A DNA stretch of 64,000 nt from positions 372,001-436,000 of the forward strand of contig NZ_CP110854.1 in assembly GCF_027594745.1 (NCBI RefSeq), in the 5' to 3' direction. Each line of letters begins with the position of its first letter. Positions within the stretch are counted from its first letter, which is position 1. Below the pieces are notes generated by a model. That model saw nothing but the letters and a program-made list of their open reading frames with translations, was not told the DNA's origin and did not search any database. The translations under genes were made by a program, and so were the position numbers. This document shows, in pieces, positions 59,225 through 64,000 of the stretch. Source of the DNA: Saprospira grandis. GTDB lineage: Bacteria > Bacteroidota > Bacteroidia > Chitinophagales > Saprospiraceae.

Positions 59225-60529
59225 TTATTCTGGAGCAGGAAGCACCCAGTCCCAGTTTTTCCAACCATTTTCCGCCTCCAAAAGGTTGTAGTTGGGGTCA
59301 ATCAAACGGGCAGATGGCCGCCCATTCCAAGATACCCAGCTCTCCGCATAGATGGCCCGAGCCCCATGCCGCCGCCCCAACTCTTTGGCATAGGCTAAAA
59401 TCATGTCGGGCTGAAAACGCATCTGCTGCAATTGCCAAGGCTGTAAATCATCCTCCGGATAGAGCAGTTTTTGACGGCCATTTTGATCAATTAAGCGATA
59501 ATGCAACTGCCCCACTTTCTCGACCAACATGACCCGCCAACTAAAGCGAAATCCCTGCTCCTGCCAACAAACTGGCCCCTCATACAGCAAAAAACGCCAA
59601 GGAAATAGCAGTTGCCAACTAAAGAAAATGACCCAAATGGCCGTCTGCAATTTGGGCCAATACAAGCGATAAGGCCGCTCCAAATGCTCCTGCGGCAGAT
59701 AGATAAAGCGAAAGCGCCCCAATTCCTCTGCCGAGAAGAAAACCAAGGCCGCGCCCATCATGACATAGGGAAACAAGCCAATGGAAAAGAGCATGGCCGT
59801 CATCGCATGAAAGAGGATAACAAATAAATAGGCCCAAGGGCGCGTTTTGCGGAAACTCAAGCCAAAAGGAACCAGCAAATCATAGAAAAAACCCGCCCAA
59901 GACATCAGGAAAGCCGTAGGTCCCCAAGCCAGAATAGGGCCCAAAATGGGATAGGAAGATCGAGCCGATAACCAAATGCTTAGGGGCTGCGCCCGAAACC
60001 ACCAGTCGGGCTCTAGCTTGGCTAGGGCCGCATAGATATAGAGTATGGCAATCAGGAACTTGGGCAGGAGGAAGTAGTAGTTGGGCAAATGCCGCCGCCG
60101 CAGGCTGGGCCGAAAAAAAGCATCCACAGAAGTATTGCAATGCAAGGGAACAAAACAAAGCAGAAAGGCCAATAAGGACACAAAATAGTAGTGGTTCAAA
60201 TAAAGGCATTTCTCCCAAAGCTCAAAGTAGGTAAAGAGCAAAAAATAGAGCGCCATGCTCCAGCGATAAAAGGCCCCCAACAAAACCCCCAAGGCCGCCA
60301 AAAGCATCAGGCTGTATAGGAAATAGCAAAGCTGCGGAGAAGCCAAAGGCAGCCAGTCCCAGCCCCAAAAACGAAAGTGATAATCGGGCGATAAATAGAA
60401 GTCTTCGATCCAACCCTTGGCCCAAAAGCGTATGCCCGACCAAAGAAAAAGAAGCCCCAATACAATGCGAAAAAGCAGAAGGGGAAGAACTTCCCGCTCC
60501 TGCTTTAGGTATGCTTTAATCGCCGTCAT
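59225..60529 (-). CDS. HTTM-domain membrane protein
   Basis: 434 residues from ATG 60529 (MTAIKAYLKQEREVL); the frame to 60574 only adds residues overlapping the imelysin gene. The protein has about eight membrane helices and the pattern of the HTTM / vitamin-K-dependent carboxylase-like family: LFRIVLGLLFLWSGIRF, WEKCLYLNHYYFVSLLAFLL, AILYIYAALAKLEPDWWF, LFPYVMMGAALVFF. Bacterial members are uncharacterised. It overlaps the imelysin gene by 14 nt, indicating translational coupling, and with the di-haem protein it forms a three-gene cluster often seen in Bacteroidetes (recalled, not searched). Confidence 0.82.
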   Translation of the reverse strand: MTAIKAYLKQEREVLPLLLFRIVLGLLFLWSGIRFWAKGWIEDFYLSPDYHFRFWGWDWLPLASPQLCYFLYSLMLLAALGVLLGAFYRWSMALYFLLFTYFELWEKCLYLNHYYFVSLLAFLLCFVPLHCNTSVDAFFRPSLRRRHLPNYYFLLPKFLIAILYIYAALAKLEPDWWFRAQPLSIWLSARSSYPILGPILAWGPTAFLMSWAGFFYDLLVPFGLSFRKTRPWAYLFVILFHAMTAMLFSIGLFPYVMMGAALVFFSAEELGRFRFIYLPQEHLERPYRLYWPKLQTAIWVIFFSWQLLFPWRFLLYEGPVCWQEQGFRFSWRVMLVEKVGQLHYRLIDQNGRQKLLYPEDDLQPWQLQQMRFQPDMILAYAKELGRRHGARAIYAESWVSWNGRPSARLIDPNYNLLEAENGWKNWDWVLPAPE

Positions 60530-61562
60530 TGTCGCTAGGTAAGACCGTGATGCCAAAAACAGCCGCCATATCATTGGAGAGTGCCAGGTAAATGGCTCGA
60601 CTCAAATCATAGAGCGCCTCGACCTGATCGGGTTGGTTCTGCAAAGCAGCCTGCAAATCATCGCCTAGGCTTTCGCAAAGGCTGATGGCGGCCCTCAAAT
60701 TGGCCAAAAACTGCGCGGGAACCTCATTGCTGCTTTCCGATTCCCAATAGGCTTGCAAATTGGGCCTTCCCAATAAAAAGGCATCTTCCAAACCCTCAAA
60801 ATTGGCCTTCAATAGGCCTATGCTAAAGTGCGCATCGGGATGTTCAACCGATTCTGGCAGGAAAATCCCATCGTTCTCCTTGCCCAAGGGCTTTCCTAAC
60901 TTCTTGCGGCTGATCTCCTGGGCCAAGTTAATCATTCCGTTGCTCAGCTCACTAATGGCCGAGCCCAATTCATAACCTTCGGCAGCAGCAAAACGCTGAC
61001 CCTCCCCCTGATTTTCCCAAATATCCTGCGGTTTTTGCATCTCTAGGGCCAAATGCTGCACCGCCAAACGCAGGTAGTCCGCCCGACGAGCAGAAAAAGG
61101 CAACTGCTGACTACTGTCGGCAAATAATAGGTATTCTATAGCCGAAAGGCTTTTGGCATAACTGCTCTGTTGCCGCATATATAGGCTGTCTAGCGTTCGG
61201 CTACTATCCGAAATGCTGGCTTCTATAGAACTGCTATTGGCGGGGCTCCGCCCTATGCTCCAATGCAAATATTGGCTTTTCATTTCGCCAAAAACAAAGG
61301 GTTCGGCAGCCCCCCAAGCCCTTGCGGCCTGCCGCCAAGCTTCACGAGCATCTGTCAAACTGGCATTGCTGGGCTGCGCCAAAAACAAATTAACCTTAGT
61401 GGCTAAGTTGGGGCCCTGGGCCGCTACCTCTTGCCAAGCTGGGGCAATAACTTCTGTTTGCCAAGCTTGCAAAAGGGCCGTTTTATCAAAACTATCTTGC
61501 TTGCTACAAGCAAAAAGGAAACAAAGGCTGGTCATAGCCAATAGAGAAGGGAATCGTTTCAT
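60516..61562 (-). CDS. Imelysin-family (M75/IrpA-like) lipoprotein
   Basis: 348 residues with a lipoprotein signal (LCFLFAC, cysteine at 19) and an all-helical imelysin body (ALLQAWQTEVIAPAWQEVAAQG, DAREAWRQAARAWGAAEPF, WSIGRSPANSSSIE). The family's metal-linked GxHxxE motif is here S138-L-S-A-I-E143, so Gly and His are lost and only Glu remains. Imelysins are periplasmic or surface proteins tied to iron uptake (IrpA, EfeO relatives). It overlaps the HTTM gene and lies near the di-haem lipoprotein. If iron is bound, other residues must be used. Confidence 0.85.
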   Translation of the reverse strand: MKRFPSLLAMTSLCFLFACSKQDSFDKTALLQAWQTEVIAPAWQEVAAQGPNLATKVNLFLAQPSNASLTDAREAWRQAARAWGAAEPFVFGEMKSQYLHWSIGRSPANSSSIEASISDSSRTLDSLYMRQQSSYAKSLSAIEYLLFADSSQQLPFSARRADYLRLAVQHLALEMQKPQDIWENQGEGQRFAAAEGYELGSAISELSNGMINLAQEISRKKLGKPLGKENDGIFLPESVEHPDAHFSIGLLKANFEGLEDAFLLGRPNLQAYWESESSNEVPAQFLANLRAAISLCESLGDDLQAALQNQPDQVEALYDLSRAIYLALSNDMAAVFGITVLPSDNDGD

Positions 61563-61584
61563 ATTATATATAGTAGTTTTATTT

Positions 61585-61874
61585 TTGGGGCCTCCGCTGC
61601 GCTACGCTTGCGGCGCTACGTTACAGGGCTCGCTATTCGCTCGGCCCTTCAGCGCTTGTAGCGCTTCGGTCTGGCCTTCGGCCACCCTTTCACATCGCTA
61701 GGCCTGCGGCGGCTGCGCCGCCTGCAAGACGCAAGAAGTAGGGCCTAGTTGGCATAGCTCGCAAATCACCCCTCCACATCGGTTACTCCCTTTGGTCGTC
61801 GAACGGCGGACTAAAGTCCTTGTTGTGACCTGCGGCGGCTGCGCCGCCTGCAAGACGCAAGAAGTAGGGCCAGA
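61585..61874. repeat. GC-rich element E17 between imelysin and di-haem genes
   Basis: It opens with GGGGCCTCCGCTGCG 23 nt upstream of the imelysin start, its GGGGCC end facing that gene. It contains the GGAC-TAAA-GTCC hairpin unit (61808-61819) and a duplicated GGCGGCTGCGCCGCCTGCAA block near 61704 and 61832. Confidence 0.7.
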
Positions 61875-63266
61875 TTAAAGAGAGTTTAAAAATTCGAGGA
61901 CTTGGCTGCGCTCTTCTGCGCTTAGGGCCATAAAGGCATGTTTAGCCGCTTCGGCTTCTCCCCCATGCCAGAGGATGGCCTCTTCTATATTGCGGGCTCG
62001 GCCATCATGCAAAAGCTCTGAATGCTCATTAACGGTAGAGATGAGGCCCAAGCCCCAAAGAGGTTGTGTTCGCCACTCTTGTCCATTGGCTAGATAATCG
62101 GGGCGGTTATCGGCTAGGCCTGCGCCCATATCATGTAAGAGAAAGTCGCTATAGGGATAAATCTTTTGATTGGACAGAGGGGCCAAGGCATGTACTCCTG
62201 TTTCAAAACTTGGACGATGGCAATCGCCGCAGCCCATCTCTAGAAATAATTTTTTGCCTTTAAGGACCCTTTGGTCTTTCCAATCTCTGCGAGCGGGCAC
62301 GGCCAAGGCCTGCAAATAAAGTTCTACCCGATCTAAGGTCTGATCATCGAGTTCGTAGCCTTGGGCATTATTTCCATTGGGCGCTTGCTGGCAGTCGGTT
62401 TGGCCCGGACTACAATTTTGCTCGGGAAAAAGAGAGGAGCTAATGCCCATATCTCCTTGAAAAGCGGCAGTAATCTGTTCTCTTAAAGTGGCTGAATTAG
62501 CTTTCCAGCCATAACGGCCCAGCAGTTGTCCATTAGCGCTCGGAATCCAATTGGCCCGTCCAGATACCCCATTTCCATCTATATCTTGTGGATCTTCTAG
62601 GGCCAAGATACTCTGTTCGGGAATAGCTTCTATCAGCCCCATCCCCACTAACTGATTAGCCACCCTTGGCGATATTTCTACATCTGCGGCCAAGGGGCCA
62701 TAGGCTAGTTCTTGTACCCCATAAGTAGGTTTGCGCAACTCATAGCTACTGCCATCGGGGTATTGCCCCTGAATATAATCGTAACTAATGCTAATTTTTC
62801 CCTCTGCCGCAACATTGTTAATCCCTTGGTCCTGTAGCTGCCCCCCATAAGAAGGTTCGGGCCAATTTGCAGCCCCTGCCGAAGCGCCGGGCACCGATAA
62901 ACGAAGCAAAAGGCCATGTCCCAGCTCCCCACTAAAAGCAGGAGAGCGCCCCCGCCCATCTTTAAAATGGCAGGAAGAACAAGCGACCGCATTAAATAAT
63001 GGGCCTAGGCCATCCCGGGCCGTTGTTGAAGCTGGAGAAGAGACCCAAGATTGATTAAAGAAGGAATTTCCCGTAAAAAAGGCCAATTCGTCCATAGAAG
63101 ACAAACCAGAAGTTTGAAAACCAAAGGCATTTCGAGAACTATTAAAGACGGTGGTCGCCCCACCGCTATATTCTTCGCCAGCCTCTGCTTGTAAAGGCCC
63201 CTCTTCCTTTTTACAGGCTCCTAGGAGCAAGAAAGAAAGGATGATGATGGGCAGTAATTTTTTCAT
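61875..63266 (-). CDS. Di-haem thiol-oxidoreductase-like lipoprotein (DUF1111)
   Basis: 463 residues from ATG 63266 (MKKLLPIIILSFLLLGACKK, lipobox LGAC); the frame to 63296 adds 10 residues and is less likely. Two c-type haem motifs are present: CSSCH near residue 96 and CGDCH near 346 (numbering from this start). The surrounding segments (ARDGLGPLFNAVACSSCHF, KGKKLFLEMGCGDCHRP, SDFLLHDMGAGLADNRPD) are typical of the di-haem oxidoreductase / DUF1111 family related to MauG and cytochrome c peroxidases. It is exported and lipid-anchored. It precedes the imelysin and HTTM genes, suggesting a shared iron- or redox-linked function. Confidence 0.88.
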   Translation of the reverse strand: MKKLLPIIILSFLLLGACKKEEGPLQAEAGEEYSGGATTVFNSSRNAFGFQTSGLSSMDELAFFTGNSFFNQSWVSSPASTTARDGLGPLFNAVACSSCHFKDGRGRSPAFSGELGHGLLLRLSVPGASAGAANWPEPSYGGQLQDQGINNVAAEGKISISYDYIQGQYPDGSSYELRKPTYGVQELAYGPLAADVEISPRVANQLVGMGLIEAIPEQSILALEDPQDIDGNGVSGRANWIPSANGQLLGRYGWKANSATLREQITAAFQGDMGISSSLFPEQNCSPGQTDCQQAPNGNNAQGYELDDQTLDRVELYLQALAVPARRDWKDQRVLKGKKLFLEMGCGDCHRPSFETGVHALAPLSNQKIYPYSDFLLHDMGAGLADNRPDYLANGQEWRTQPLWGLGLISTVNEHSELLHDGRARNIEEAILWHGGEAEAAKHAFMALSAEERSQVLEFLNSL

Positions 63267-63600
63267 ACAAATAGATATAAGGTTGTTCTGCCGCAAAAGT
63301 AAAAAATCTAGCTCATTAAACTAGACTAATTCTTAATAAGAATTATTAAATACCTTAAGAAAACAACTGCATCTATGGTATGGGGGAAAAAGCAACTAGC
63401 TTAAATAATTGCAAAGGAGTGTTTGCTGGAAAAAAAATGCTCTGGGGGATTTATTCTTAGCATTGGCTGAAGAAATAATAAGGCCTTGTACCCTTCTTAT
63501 AGCAGAAAAAACCTTGTCTAAAGGCCCTCTTTAGAGGGCTGTCTAAAAAAGCTAGCCTAGGGGCTTGTCCCTAGGAAGCAAAAAGGAGAAACACAAAATT

Positions 63601-63714
63601 TTAAATAGACTCGAAAAACAGGGCTAGCTCCTGTTTTGTTTTTTCATCTATTGACTGCTTGTCCTTAAGCTCTACATTTATTTTTCATCTTTGGCGGGCT
63701 TGGCCAACTCCTCC
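63601..63714 (-). pseudogene. Possible gene remnant
   Basis: On the minus strand, one frame reads NIQFVLMEELAKPAKDEK and then stops. Shifting frame continues as INVELKDKQSIDEKTKQEL and ALFFESI before a stop. The two pieces look like one short coding tail broken by a frameshift; no start codon or family is recognisable. Chance cannot be excluded. Confidence 0.2.
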
Positions 63715-63747
63715 ATAAGGACAAACTGTATATTCCTTCAAATAAAA

Positions 63748-63781
63748 AAACCAGTCTGCTTCTGCAGACTGGTTTGAGGTT
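63748..63781 (-). terminator. Terminator of the right-edge gene
   Basis: A perfect 12-bp stem AAACCAGTCTGC/GCAGACTGGTTT around a TTCT loop, followed on the minus strand by a T-run. It lies about 60 nt after the stop codon of the gene that leaves the window on the right. Confidence 0.9.
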
Positions 63782-63833
63782 AATGTATTTTATCTTGGCA
63801 GAGATAAAACAGCTTCAAATAGTAGGAAGAGGA

Positions 63834-64000
63834 TTAGGCAAAGGCCTCATTCCATACGGCTTGGTTGTGTAGACGACCAATTTCTTGGCGGCCCCACTTA
63901 TTAAATTGTTCAATTTTCTCGTCATAGCCAAAGCTTGCCCAGCCACCGAGTAGCCAACCCAAGCCACGGGCCACTTTTCCACCTGCACCTTTGTTCCATT
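63834..64000 (-). CDS. 3' end of a gene cut by the window edge
   Basis: The minus-strand frame ending at TAA (63834-63836) reads WNKGAGGKVARGLGWLLGGW, then ASFGYDEKIEQFNKWGRQEI and GRLHNQAVWNEAFA. The Gly-rich hydrophobic stretch could be a membrane or pore-associated segment. The coding look and the terminator behind it make this a real gene, but its identity cannot be told from 55 residues. Confidence 0.6.
   Translation of the reverse strand, partial: WNKGAGGKVARGLGWLLGGWASFGYDEKIEQFNKWGRQEIGRLHNQAVWNEAFA

Larger units (their letters stand above)
63267..63833. repeat. Intergenic region with partial MITE-like element
   Basis: AT-rich gap. 63517-63575 is half of the 163-bp inverted-repeat element in opposite orientation, cut off inside its interior. 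A hairpin AAAACAGG-CCTGTTTT (63615-63637) with a T-run follows. No intact gene is seen. Confidence 0.6.

Overview
The window looks like chromosome of a gliding, filamentous member of the Bacteroidota, most likely the family Saprospiraceae and close to Saprospira. That placement is inferred from type IX secretion (T9SS) type A and type B C-terminal sorting domains on two giant secreted proteins, a PorP/SprF-like protein, Bacteroidetes-style promoters (TTG...TAnnTTTG), few Shine-Dalgarno sites, many lipoproteins, and very abundant GC-rich intergenic repeats. No tRNA, rRNA, transposase or CRISPR array was seen.

Layout. 1-6.2 kb: a TolC/HlyD/ABC-2 permease efflux operon without its own ATPase and a convergent Crp/Fnr regulator, all lying between two near-identical 0.5-kb direct repeats. 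6.2-10.3 kb: a double-AAA+ Clp-like ATPase, a MORN-repeat protein and the diadenylate cyclase CdaA. 10.6-12 kb: an AT-rich orphan gene. 12.2-14.7 kb: penicillin-binding protein 2 with an unknown partner. 15-24 kb: small, AT-rich, mostly lipoprotein or immunity-like genes, all on the minus strand, separated by repeat-filled gaps that include a 163-bp MITE-like element with 22-bp terminal inverted repeats. 24.1-31.4 kb: a 2340-residue secreted protein with a type A T9SS signal. 32-34.6 kb: a FtsX-like permease with a histidine-rich insertion, and RecF. 34.6-43.4 kb: a TPM-domain protein, a PorP/SprF-OmpA gene that appears split by a frameshift, and a 2017-residue adhesin-like protein with a type B signal (a SprF/SprB-like pair). 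43.8-57.6 kb: the defence locus. 58-63.3 kb: a secreted unknown protein and a HTTM / imelysin / di-haem protein cluster probably linked to iron. The right edge holds the end of one more gene.

The most interesting region is 43.8-57.6 kb. All ten genes run leftwards: a Septu-like pair (PtuA-like ATPase with a large N-terminal extension, PtuB-like HNH nuclease) comes first, and 4 nt later begins a type III-D-like CRISPR effector: Cas10 with GGDD but no HD domain, a Csm3-like Cas7, a Csx10-like protein, a double-Cas7 fusion, a lysine-rich accessory protein, a TIGR03986-type RAMP, an HTH protein and a CARF-HEPN (Csx2/TIGR02221-type) RNase. There is no array, no cas6 and no cas1/cas2 in the window. 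The inferred working model is RNA-guided target sensing, cyclic-oligoadenylate synthesis by Cas10 and activation of the CARF-HEPN RNase, with the ATPase/HNH pair as a second effector made from the same transcript.

The intergenic repeats are themselves noteworthy. A GC-rich element occurs about 18 times and its GGGGCC-type end always faces the nearest gene, either before the start or after the stop codon. Several short palindrome families keep a constant loop while their stems change in a complementary way between copies.
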